27,289 nt of DNA, from contig CAYPOI010000031.1 of the NCBI GenBank assembly GCA_964412365.1, forward strand, positions 1 through 27,289, given 5' to 3'. This stretch comes from CAMTWZ01 sp964412365 (GTDB lineage: Bacteria; Bacteroidota; Rhodothermia; Balneolales; HLUCCA01). The notes beneath the pieces were generated by a model. It was not told where the DNA came from. It did no database searches and worked only from the letters and a program-made list of their open reading frames with translations. The translations under genes and the position numbers were made by a program. Below, piece after piece: positions 8,119-17,700 of the stretch. Within the stretch, counting starts at the first letter, position 1, and each line of letters opens with the position of its first letter.

Positions 8119-9144
8119 TTATTGGTTAAATCGTGCGGCCAATTGCTGCACCAGTGCCATCATCCTCGGATAATTCATGCGTTTAGGTCCGACCAATCCG
8201 ATTGTTCCTTGGATGGATCCGATCCGATACGGCATCGACACCATGCTGCATTCTTCCATGCCAGGCATCTGATGTTCGGTTCCGATCTTCACTCGCAGTT
8301 CGGGGATGATGTCGTCTGATTCGAGCAGATGGACCATCATATGTTGGTTTTCGACGCATTCGATGATGCCTCGATAGCGACCGAGATCGCTGAATTCGGG
8401 ATGCATCGCCAGGTATTCCACGCCGCCCACATGAAACCGGCGGATGCGTTGGTCTTCGAACAAAGTATCGGCGCGATCAATGATGATGCGCAGCAAACCT
8501 GTTCTGTCCAGCGCCACATCCTCATTGAGCATGGCGCGGATGTTTTGGGCAATATGGGCCAGTTTGCGGCCGGAAAGGCGTTCATTTAGTACGGATGTCA
8601 CACGGTCGAGGTCGGAACGGCTGAGTTCGGATTTGACCTCCATCGTCACCGTCCGAAGTAGGCCACTGTCGACGGTCAGGACAACGAGCAGACGCGTCGA
8701 GCTGACGGACATGCATTCCATTTTCCGGAAGATCGCATCGGCCATGTTCGGAGCCAGCACGATGGCCAGCGTATGGGAAAGCCGAGCCAGAAGCCTTGCG
8801 CCTTCTTGAACCGCGTTGTCGAAGCTTTCGGGCATGGCGCCGGCGATGGAATCCATGACGGCGGCTTCGTTGGACGTCAGCGTAGGGATGGTGAGCAGTG
8901 AATCCACGAAATATCGATAACCGTGGTCGGTCGGGATGCGTCCAGCGGAGGTATGAGGATGTTCCAGGTAGCCTTTCTGCTCCAACGAAGACATCGCATT
9001 GCGGATGGTGGCCGAGCTGACAGACATCCCCTCACGGTCGGCGATGGCTTTGGATGCCACCGGCACAGCGGTATGCACGAAACGCGTCACGATGTGATGC
9101 AACACATCATGTTCCCGTGGGTTCAATGTCTCAGCTCGACGCAT
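8119..9144 (-). CDS. hrcA: Heat-inducible transcription repressor HrcA
   Basis: HrcA is the DNA-binding repressor of class I heat-shock genes, normally acting on the CIRCE inverted repeat. The 341-residue product has the N-terminal winged-helix domain (SVSSATIRNAMSSLEQKGYL followed by HTSAGRIPTDHGYRYFVD), the central dimerisation/inserted domain, and the C-terminal GTIGLVGPKRMNYPRMMALV block. The start ATG shares one base with the stop codon of the upstream VOC gene (TGATG), implying translational coupling. I could not find a CIRCE sequence (TTAGCACTC-N9-GAGTGCTAA) in front of hrcA or of the VOC gene, so any autoregulation must use a diverged site or an element elsewhere. Confidence 0.96.
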   Translation of the reverse strand: MRRAETLNPREHDVLHHIVTRFVHTAVPVASKAIADREGMSVSSATIRNAMSSLEQKGYLEHPHTSAGRIPTDHGYRYFVDSLLTIPTLTSNEAAVMDSIAGAMPESFDNAVQEGARLLARLSHTLAIVLAPNMADAIFRKMECMSVSSTRLLVVLTVDSGLLRTVTMEVKSELSRSDLDRVTSVLNERLSGRKLAHIAQNIRAMLNEDVALDRTGLLRIIIDRADTLFEDQRIRRFHVGGVEYLAMHPEFSDLGRYRGIIECVENQHMMVHLLESDDIIPELRVKIGTEHQMPGMEECSMVSMPYRIGSIQGTIGLVGPKRMNYPRMMALVQQLAARFNQ

Positions 9145-9527
9145 CAGGCTTTTTCAGAAAAAAATTCGATCAGATTGCCATCCGGATCGGTGATGAACAG
9201 AAAGCGACCGTTTTTGCGGTTCGCCGGACCCGTCACAATTGAAATGTCCCGTTCCTTGAAATACGCCGCGAGTTCATCCACTTTGTCGGGGTTGGGAAGC
9301 ATGAACCCAAAATGATCCATGCGATAATCTCGGGCCGCGTTATCATAGGCGGTTTCGGCTTCGACCAAAACGAGCGTATCGGGACCGATCCGGAAGACAG
9401 ACATGTTCTGCCCCATTTTCCGCTCGAGAGTGAAGCCCAAAATTTGTGTGTAAAACGCGTCTGCGCGTTCAATATCGTTCACACGAAGGGTAATATGATG
9501 GATGCCGGTTGGAACGAAAGGTTTCAT
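9144..9527 (-). CDS. VOC-superfamily (glyoxalase/dioxygenase-like) protein
   Basis: The 127-residue protein has the vicinal-oxygen-chelate fold: two beta-alpha-beta-beta-beta modules. Candidate metal ligands in the usual places are His10/His11 (GIHHITLRV), Glu56 (LVLVEAE), His72 (MDHFGFML) and Glu121 (GNLIEFF). The end DPDGNLIEFF is a common signature of the superfamily. The family includes glyoxalase I, methylmalonyl-CoA epimerase, antibiotic-binding proteins and ring-cleaving dioxygenases. The substrate cannot be deduced here. It heads the hrcA-grpE-dnaJ cluster and overlaps hrcA by one base, so it may share heat-shock transcription; a role in detoxifying reactive aldehydes under stress is possible but only inferred. 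The start is separated by 38 bases from the divergent rsmI start. Confidence 0.85.
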   Translation of the reverse strand: MKPFVPTGIHHITLRVNDIERADAFYTQILGFTLERKMGQNMSVFRIGPDTLVLVEAETAYDNAARDYRMDHFGFMLPNPDKVDELAAYFKERDISIVTGPANRKNGRFLFITDPDGNLIEFFSEKA

Positions 9528-9550
9528 GCGTACTTTTTTGGTTTAGAAAC

Positions 9551-9565
9551 GGCACAGATTGTGCC
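9551..9565. promoter_or_regulatory. Perfect inverted repeat touching the rsmI start codon
   Basis: Arms GGCACA and TGTGCC flank the spacer GAT. The right arm ends at the base before the rsmI ATG. It occupies 15 of the 38 bases between the divergent VOC and rsmI starts, so it could be an operator for one or both genes or a small hairpin over the rsmI ribosome-binding region. It does not match CIRCE. A six-base arm may also arise by chance. Confidence 0.4.
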
Positions 9566-10270
9566 ATGAACCTGCCCTCTGTCAAATTGGCAACGCTTTA
9601 CCTCATCGCCACTCCCATCGGCAATCTGTCAGATTGGTCCCCACGGGCAATCGAACTGGTTGGGTCCGTCGCACATCTGTATTGTGAAGATACCCGCACG
9701 ACGGGATTTCTTCTGCATCAATTCGGCATCAAAACACCGATGTCCAGTTTCCATCTGCATAACGAGCATGGAAAAGTGCAGGATGTGATCCAAAAACTCG
9801 ACGACGGCCTTGATGTCGCCCTGATGTCGGATGCAGGCACGCCCGGAATCTCCGACCCCGGATTTTTGGCCACACGCGCCGCACATGCCGCGGGACACAC
9901 CGTATGCGCCATTCCGGGTCCATCCGCCGCGATCACGGCTTTGGTCGCAAGCGGACTTCCCTCCGACCGATTTGTCTTCGAAGGCTTCCTTCCACCCAAG
10001 AAAGGTCGTCAAACCCGACTGAAGGCCTTGGAAGCGGAAACAAGAACCATGATTTTTTTCGAAAGTCCGTTCCGCATCGTAAAATTGCTCGCCGAATTGT
10101 CCGTTGTGCTTGGAGAAACGCGCTTAGCGTGCATCGGACGGGAACTGACCAAGAAATTCGAAGAAGTGAAGCGAGCCGATTTGAAAACCCTGCATACCGA
10201 CCTATCCACGCGCGATGCCATCAAAGGCGAATTCGTGTTGGTGGTAGCCGGTTCGGAGTACGAAGAATGA
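9566..10270 (+). CDS. rsmI: 16S rRNA (cytidine1402-2'-O)-methyltransferase
   Basis: RsmI methylates the 2'-OH of C1402 in the decoding centre of 16S rRNA, using S-adenosylmethionine. The 234-residue product has the tetrapyrrole-methylase-like fold. Signatures are ATPIGNL (15-21), EDTR (41-44), SDAGTPGISDPG (88-99), IPGPSA (116-121) and FFESPFRI. I chose the ATG at 9566 because ATPIGNL then lies near the N-terminus, as in the E. coli protein. An in-frame ATG at 9509 would add 19 residues, contain no conserved sequence and run into the VOC gene. The stop overlaps the lnt start by four bases (ATGA). Confidence 0.95.
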   Translation: MNLPSVKLATLYLIATPIGNLSDWSPRAIELVGSVAHLYCEDTRTTGFLLHQFGIKTPMSSFHLHNEHGKVQDVIQKLDDGLDVALMSDAGTPGISDPGFLATRAAHAAGHTVCAIPGPSAAITALVASGLPSDRFVFEGFLPPKKGRQTRLKALEAETRTMIFFESPFRIVKLLAELSVVLGETRLACIGRELTKKFEEVKRADLKTLHTDLSTRDAIKGEFVLVVAGSEYEE

Positions 10271-11784
10271 CCTGGTGGCAACGTTCGGTGTTGATGGGGA
10301 TTCTTGCCGGTCTGGCGTTCCCACCCTTGCCCTCTGTATTCGCGCTACTGCTAATTCCTGCGTTCTGGGGATGGATTCGAATCGCGGAGGACAGTCCGTC
10401 CGCACGAGCCGCGATGATGCGCGTCTACCCCGGACTGCTGGTATGGAACATCGCCGCCACCTATTGGCTGGCCATGGCCACGGTCGCAGGCGGCGTAGCG
10501 GCCATCCTGGCCAATGCGGTGGTCATGAGTGTGCCCTTCGGGCTGTATCGTCGCTTCCGCACAGATAAGGATTCCGTTCTTCGTCAAGCCTCGTTGTTCA
10601 TCGCGTTGTGGGTGGGCTTCGAGTGGTTTCATCACAAATGGGATCTGGCCTGGCCTTGGCTCACCCTGGGTAACGCGTTCAGCAATGCCACGGCGTTCAT
10701 CCAGTTCATCGAATTCACGGGAGTCTTGGGCATTTCCGCGTGGGTATTGGCCGGGATATTCGCGCTGAGGCACATCCGCACCCGTCCCATTCCCGCATCC
10801 ATCGTGATACTGCTTCCGGCAATTGTTTCATTGGGGATGGTGATGACCATCGACGATAAGCCGGTCGGACACATCCCCACTCTCATCGTTCAGCCCAATT
10901 TCGATTCCTATGCGCCGTATTCTGGATTCGATTCAGAGTCGGACGTCCTTGATGAACTCCTTAAACTCTCGGATTCCGGTGTTCAAGAAACCACCGAGCT
11001 GATTCTATGGCCGGAAAATTCGATGGAGGGTTGGGTGTATCCGGAACCGGGTCGCTATCCGAATCCGCATCTCACGAACAAAGCCGCAACCTGGGGCAGT
11101 ACGTTGATCGGCGGTGCCACGTTCTTCAAACCGATTGATGCGTCGACGGACATCCCTAAGCCCTATCGATACACAGGCAACGGTACTGCTTACACGATCT
11201 ACAACGCCGGTGTCGCTTGGAGACCGGATGGAACCTTGCAAGTGTATGGCAAGCGACGATTGGTCCCTATTGTGGAGCGGTTTCCATTTGTGAGCGCGTT
11301 TGCCTTGGTATCACCGTGGTTCGATTGGACCGGACTGATGGGGTATGGAAAGGGAATTGAGTCGGCAAATTTAAAGGTGGGTCCGCACGTGGTGACAGGA
11401 CTCGTCTGCTACGACTCGGTCTTCCCCGATTGGGTTCGGATTCAAGTACGGGATGGCGCGGATGTCATCGGCATCATCACCAATGATGGATGGTGGGGCG
11501 ACACGAGCGGACATGAGCAACATTTCGCATTCGCCCGCCTCCGAGCCATCGAAACGCGTCGCGCAGTGGTTCGGAGCGCGAACAACGGCATCAGCGGCAT
11601 CATCCTACCGGATGGATCGGTATCGTATCGCTCGGACTATTGGACGCAAACCACACATCATGCGGACATCCCCATTTTTGATCGGACCACGATTTATGTG
11701 CGTTTCGGCGATTGGGTGATCGGCGCCATCATCGCGTTGGCGCTCGCGCTCAGCTTCGTATCGATACCACGACGTTCAGCCTGA
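10267..11784 (+). CDS. lnt: Apolipoprotein N-acyltransferase
   Basis: Lnt adds the third acyl chain to the N-terminal Cys of lipoproteins at the periplasmic face of the inner membrane. The 505-residue product has about six hydrophobic helices (roughly 10-190), then the nitrilase-like domain and a final helix (about 483-500). The catalytic triad is visible: Glu250 in LWPENSM, Lys329 in YGKRRLVP and Cys381 in VCYDSVFPDW. NDGWWGDTSGHEQHF is also family-typical. The usual CYE after the nucleophile is CYD here. The start ATG overlaps the rsmI stop. The open frame continues upstream without a stop to about 9904, but that part only shadows rsmI. The 3' end overlaps sprA by 35 bases on opposite strands. 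Lipoproteins of the envelope machinery would be its substrates. Confidence 0.95.
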   Translation: MTWWQRSVLMGILAGLAFPPLPSVFALLLIPAFWGWIRIAEDSPSARAAMMRVYPGLLVWNIAATYWLAMATVAGGVAAILANAVVMSVPFGLYRRFRTDKDSVLRQASLFIALWVGFEWFHHKWDLAWPWLTLGNAFSNATAFIQFIEFTGVLGISAWVLAGIFALRHIRTRPIPASIVILLPAIVSLGMVMTIDDKPVGHIPTLIVQPNFDSYAPYSGFDSESDVLDELLKLSDSGVQETTELILWPENSMEGWVYPEPGRYPNPHLTNKAATWGSTLIGGATFFKPIDASTDIPKPYRYTGNGTAYTIYNAGVAWRPDGTLQVYGKRRLVPIVERFPFVSAFALVSPWFDWTGLMGYGKGIESANLKVGPHVVTGLVCYDSVFPDWVRIQVRDGADVIGIITNDGWWGDTSGHEQHFAFARLRAIETRRAVVRSANNGISGIILPDGSVSYRSDYWTQTTHHADIPIFDRTTIYVRFGDWVIGAIIALALALSFVSIPRRSA

Positions 11785-14700
11785 AATCTTGGTTGGTTCG
11801 AGGAAACACACCGGTCGATTTCGGGATGAGGCGGTCATAACGATACTCGAAATTCACGTTAACGGTTTGGGAGAACTGATACCCGATGAGTGGCGTCACC
11901 TGGACACGGATGTTGCCTCGCTCGTTCGGTTTGCCGGGTTTGTACAAGCCAACATTCTTAACCAGATCGCCCGGTGGCACATTCAACACGTCCTGCAAAT
12001 CGCTGTTCAGACGATAGGTATTGGTCAGATCTTCGATGTAGTTGATGCCCAGACTCGCATTCAAGGTGTTCTGTAAGCGTGGAAAGAATGGTAGCTGGAA
12101 GCCGCGTTTGTTGTATCGTGCGGTGAATTTGAGTCCGTTCGACAGCTTTTCGGTGACTGTAGTGTTCGATAAGCTGAACGAGGTGACCGTCGAGCTCGCG
12201 TATTGCAAATCCGTCGTCAATCCGTTCTTCCAAGCGATCTGCATCCCGATCAGCGGATTGAAATTCTGCGTCAAGTTGATGGTGTTCGGCGAAAATTCCG
12301 GACGCTCATCGCTGATGCGGTATGAGCCGAGGGTCCGATCTTGCGGCGCGCCCACATCCGGGTTAAACAACCATCCAAGCTGATACCGGCCGATGTAGGT
12401 GTGCGACAAGGTGATCCGCTGGATGTAGTTGGTTGTCCATGGAACATATTTCTCCAATCCCGCCCATGAGATGCGCCAATTGGGTAATGGCATCGGGAAA
12501 AACCCTTTCGAGCCGAGGGCTTTCGATCCGGATGAACCGAGATACGCCGCACGGAAATCATCCATCAATGTGCGACTGTTCAAGACCGTTTTTCCATCGT
12601 TGTTTCCGGTGGCATCGGACACACTGGTGGAGGCATCAATATCGCCGAACGCGGTGCCCAATTGGCGACGGAACAAGCCCGCGTATCCTTCACCGAAGGC
12701 CCAGACCGTAGCAGAAACACTTCCCGACTGAGTTTTCTGAGAATTGATTTCATCCACGCCGGCGAGCTGGTTGTAGGTCACACGATCGTCGAACGTCAGG
12801 TTCCAATCCAGATTGATGGTGATTTCGCGCGTGGGCTGCATCACCGAACGGAACGTCAGATTATCCTGCACGCTCTTCCCTTTCTGAAGCGAGATGGTCT
12901 GATTCGGATTCAGGCTTCGGATGAGCTGACTTTGAGGGATGTTGCTCGCCAAGCCGATCCGATACCCGAATCCGGGTGAATACGCGGCATCGTTTTCACT
13001 GCCAAACATGTCCCAAATACTCGACCCACCCGCATAACCAGCCTGATTCGACGTAACGGTGTGTCCCCATGTGAAATCGAGACTCTGGAAGCTGGTCATG
13101 GCCAAACCAGTTCGGCGTGTCCAGAATGTGAGATGGTCTTGGAAAGACCGTTTGGCGGCTTCCGAAGGGGTGGCTTGTCGCTGTTGCGCAGGTGCGCCCC
13201 CCCTACCCACGGCTTCAGTCGGTTCTTTGGCCTGTGCACGTGCCTGTGTGCGGGCTTGCTGTCGACGCGTCCGTTCGGCATCTCGGAGTCGGCGCTCGGC
13301 ATCATCCGCCTTCAACAGAGAATCATACCATTTCATTTTCTTGAGCAGTTCTTGCACGCGGATGCCCGGGTTGTTATCGAGCTGGTAGTTGTTCTGGATG
13401 TTCGCGCCCCGGTTCGATCCCAAGTTGGAGTTTTGCCAACGGAAGCCGCCGCGGTAACTGGAGCTGTATGTGAGCCAGTTCAAGGACGGGAAGCGGTTGA
13501 TGCGCGGCCTCCAGCTCATGGCATACGTTTCGGCATAATCGTTGCGCCGCGGACGAAGCGAATCGGATGTGAACATGCTCGATAACACGGTGTACGAATC
13601 TTTGATGCGGAATCGGTCCGTGCCCGGAATGGAATCTTGCGCGATGATCGACAGATCCTGCGTGGTGGTGCTGTTGAAATTGAGTCCGACCGTTGGCATG
13701 AAGTTGTAATTGAACCCGAACGCGCTGTTGTATCGGAACGAATGGTTCTGGCTGAACACCGCCGGTGAGGCGTTCACCGGACGACGTTCGTTCTCGGAGT
13801 ACGCTCTCGTCAGCGTTCCCGACGCCGTGACGGATGCCGGCAGATATGCGAATTCCGTTTCAGAGAGGAGACGGAGTCCCCAAATACCATCCAGCCAATA
13901 CAACGGTTTGATGGTTTTCACATTCCGGTTGGTGAGCTGGTAATTCACCGACGTGGTGTAGTTCCAGTTGTCGTTGCGAGCCACTTGGTAATTTCGGCTT
14001 TTCGCGGTGTTGTAAACATAGCTGAAGCGGGTGTTATCCAACGTCAATTTCGCTAACCGGCTTTGGGAGAAACGCTTGCTGATGTTGGTGAGATTGAAGC
14101 TGTAGCTTTCCGAAAAGTCCTGGATTTCGCGAAGCTGGGAGTCGATCACATCCCTTTTTTCGGAACTGGTGAGCGAATCGGAGGCTTGCACGGCTTGACG
14201 GAACGAGTCGAAGGTCAAATCCCCTTGCAATGGCAAATAACGTGGGGTACGCAGGCTTTGGCGGGCCGACAGACTCAGCGGGATGTTCCAACCGAACCGG
14301 TCCGGGATGAAGCGATGCAGGTTCATCGTCGTGTTCACATCGAATCCGGTCTGATCGTATTGGCGGCGTTCACCCAGTTTCGAGTCGAGAGGACCGAATC
14401 CGTCCGTCGACCGGTTAAAAGATCCGCTAACCGTCGCGAAGTCGGCCAATGTGATCTGACTTCTCATGTTGGCCGCCCATCCCGATTGATCCTCGAAACC
14501 CGACACGCGAAGCTCGTTCACCCAAACTTCGGCATCCAGAGACGGCACACCTCGATTTTCCTCATCCGGATTCCGGATTCCCATTCCGATTTCCGTGATC
14601 TTGTTCAATGCGGGTTCGCCTCGGATCGCCACAACCGTACCCTGTGGCGCGCCTTTCAGAATGAGCGGATCGGATGTCTCATACGTCTCGGCCGGATTGA

Positions 14701-17700
14701 AGCCCGCCAAGTTCCGGGCCTGTTTCAAGGTGTTCATCACCGACAGGAGGAGGTTCATGCCGTTTTCATCCGGAAGCCAGACTTGCTCAGAATCTTCCTG
14801 ATTCGAGACGCGGTCGCGAATGGATGTGAACGGATACAGGGTATCGCTCGGCGTGATCGGTTGGCGGTATTCGTAGTAGTTGTTCTCCAAATCGCTGCCC
14901 AAACGAACGACCAATTCGATGTCGTCGCGGTCGCGATATCCTTCGCCGTGAACGAACATCCGCATGTTGGAATAGTTCGTCAGGTTCAGGCCCATCGGAT
15001 AACTGCGTTTGATCATGCGGAGGTCGCCGGGTGGCAAGGCTTCCACTTTCATCGCCAGCGATTGCTCGTTCGCCAGCAAATCCTGTTGCTGACCACGTTG
15101 GATGGAGCGGATGGCGCCGTTCGGAATGCGGTACGGAATCGGACGTCGGTTCGCGTTCTCTTCGATGTTGATGGTGGAGATTTCGAAAATCGTGCTCGGA
15201 TCGTTGTTCACATTCAGGGCATTGTCTTTGCGCCACTGGTTCCCGACCAATTCCAACGTCGCGAAGCGCATGGTGAACGGCTGGCTGTATCCGGTCATCC
15301 ACATGCGAATATGGCTCACGCGTTGAAGGTTGTCGATTCCACCCACCGCCCGTGTGAAATCACGCAACGGAATCCGCACTTGGTACCAGGTATTGTATTG
15401 CTGCCCTCCATCCACCTTGTCGATGATGTAGGCATCGCCGATTCTCAGGGATGTGGTGTCGGCCGGATTGAACGGAAATTCATATTGGAAGTAGGTGTTT
15501 TCCAAGTTCACGACCGCGCCATTGAGCAAGCCTTCCGAATCGGGACGGTTCGTGATCGCACGTGTATCGTTGCCCGACAAGGCGTTCCCTTCGGTATAGG
15601 CATACATCCGATGGAAGCGTTTGTGCAACGGCTCGCCGCTCATCTGCGCGCTGTCGAAGTACACATAATCGTCGTTGGACGGATCCGCTTGGATGCGGGT
15701 CAGCACGTCGGTCCCGGCATATTGGATCGCCATCTGTTCCAAGAACTGCGCGAAGAGCACATCCTCACCGGTTCCATCGATGCCGCCTGAATTCAAGGCT
15801 CCTTCCAAGCCTGCATCTTCCAATGTGATGGTTTCTTGCGAGAACTGTCCGTCCAAATCAGGGATGTTGTTGTACACATACGACCTTCCGAATTGATCCG
15901 GCTTGAGGTTCCCCGACCGTTCCGCGATCCCATCTTCGCTGTTGTTCAAATTGTTCGGAATCACATCCTCGGAAATCACACCCACATCAAACAGGATCCG
16001 TCCGTCATAATCTTGCATGTCTTGCAGAGATGGTTCCTTGGCACCGGGAAGAATGGCCATCACCCAGAATTCGAGGAATTCAATGTTGTTCTGGGTCAGA
16101 TCGTCCAATCCGCTAGGAATCACCGCCGTCATCCCTCCCCAGGTTTCATGAGGACGTTCTTCCAACACGCTTCTCAGATCCATGTTGTAGTTGTACGGAC
16201 CGCGTTCGGTCGGATCGTACCAGATGTCGAGCGTCTGCAGATTGTTGTCTTGCAACAAGACGTCGCGATCGGGAAAGACGTCCGTCACCAAAATCGGAAG
16301 GCTTTCCGGCGTTCTGGCCGCATTGGTGATGTTGCCCAGGCTGATGGGAATCGAATACCACGAAAAGGTGGAGCGCAAGTCGTTTCGGTCGATGCGCGCG
16401 GGAATGGCTTGGTCGGCCGTACAGGTTACCGGAAAGACGGGCGAATCGTAACACTGCGGATCATACCCCGGAATGGCATCGGGAGATGATGCGATCTTCC
16501 ATCGACCTGGCGTCATGAAACTGATGGACGTTTTGCTGCCCTCGAATTCATCGATGAACGACAATCCCCGCTCTTCATCCGAAAACAGGCTTCCGCGCTT
16601 GACGGCATCCGCCACCGCATTGGTCTGGGCCACGCCCGGACGAATTTGCGCGAATTCGCCCGTGAAGGAGAAATTCGACATGGTTTTGGTTTGCAGAAGG
16701 GGGATGCGGTCGATGGCGCGGGTCAGCCAAGGGGTATCCCAACGGCCTTTCGCGTCGAATCCGATTACGGTGTTGTTAATGGGCTCATCTCCGATCGGAA
16801 TTTTGTCCTGCAACGGACGGTCGCGCTGGGTAAAGATCGTGGAACCGAACGTGACATCCGGATTCACATTGTACTGCGCGCGAAGCCCGGCAAAAGAGGT
16901 CTGTTGGATCTTGAAAACGGTATTGCTTTCGTAATCGATCTTGATTTCCTGTCCGGGTGCCAAGAAGGCTTTGTTCGTGATGGTGATGTTGCCAAGGGAA
17001 TAATCCACTTGGTAGTCAACGCCCTCGTTCAATGTCCGGCCATTTGCTGTTACCCGTACCGAGCCTTGAACCAAGGCCATCCCAAGGAAATAACTATCAG
17101 AAACACCACCTTTGTTCGACCCCTTGATACGATACAAGTTGTTCTGTGAGGCGTTGCTTGCGTTCGATTGGGTCGTGGTATACAGGCTTCTGAACGAGTA
17201 TTGTGCGATGGCCGTGGCTTTTTCATCGTCCGGTAGGGTGCTGGCTTGAATCACATCAACCACCCGCTGACCAAACGGCTCCAGATAGGGGAACATGATT
17301 CGACCATCACGTGGGTTCAGGGTTCCGGTACCGAAATCGACCTGGTTATCGGAACCAAGCTGACCTTGGGAGCCCACACGGTCGAGACCCAGATCTCTCA
17401 ACAGGATATTTCCAAGATTTGGGAAGTTGGTTTGTTCAAGTGGACCTTGCGTGAAAAAGACATCCAATGTCAGGTTTTCGCGCTGCAAACTTCCCGACCC
17501 GAGCGAATAGATGTTCCGCATGGTGAGCGGCCATGAGCGGGATGTGGGCGTGTAACTCGACGGACGGAGCAATTTGAGGAACAAGCGGGTATTGTCGCCT
17601 AAGTTCACATCCCCCACATAGATGATTTCGTTGTTCAAATTGCGATAGGAGAATGAAATGGCCAAGGCTTGGCGCGGATTCAGGCGCTGACGCAGACTGA

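Noticed and set aside
9144..9565. Search for CIRCE (TTAGCACTC-N9-GAGTGCTAA) upstream of hrcA and the VOC gene
   Set aside because: No match was found by eye; the 9551-9565 repeat has different arms and spacer.
9904..10266. N-terminal extension of the lnt frame
   Set aside because: It overlaps rsmI in another frame and encodes Arg-rich sequence unlike Lnt. The ATGA overlap start gives the normal length.
14063..15790. 575-codon open frame on the plus strand, opposite sprA
   Set aside because: It lies fully inside sprA, has Arg/His-rich low-similarity composition and no recognisable motif. Long antisense frames are expected opposite a 7-kb GC-rich gene.
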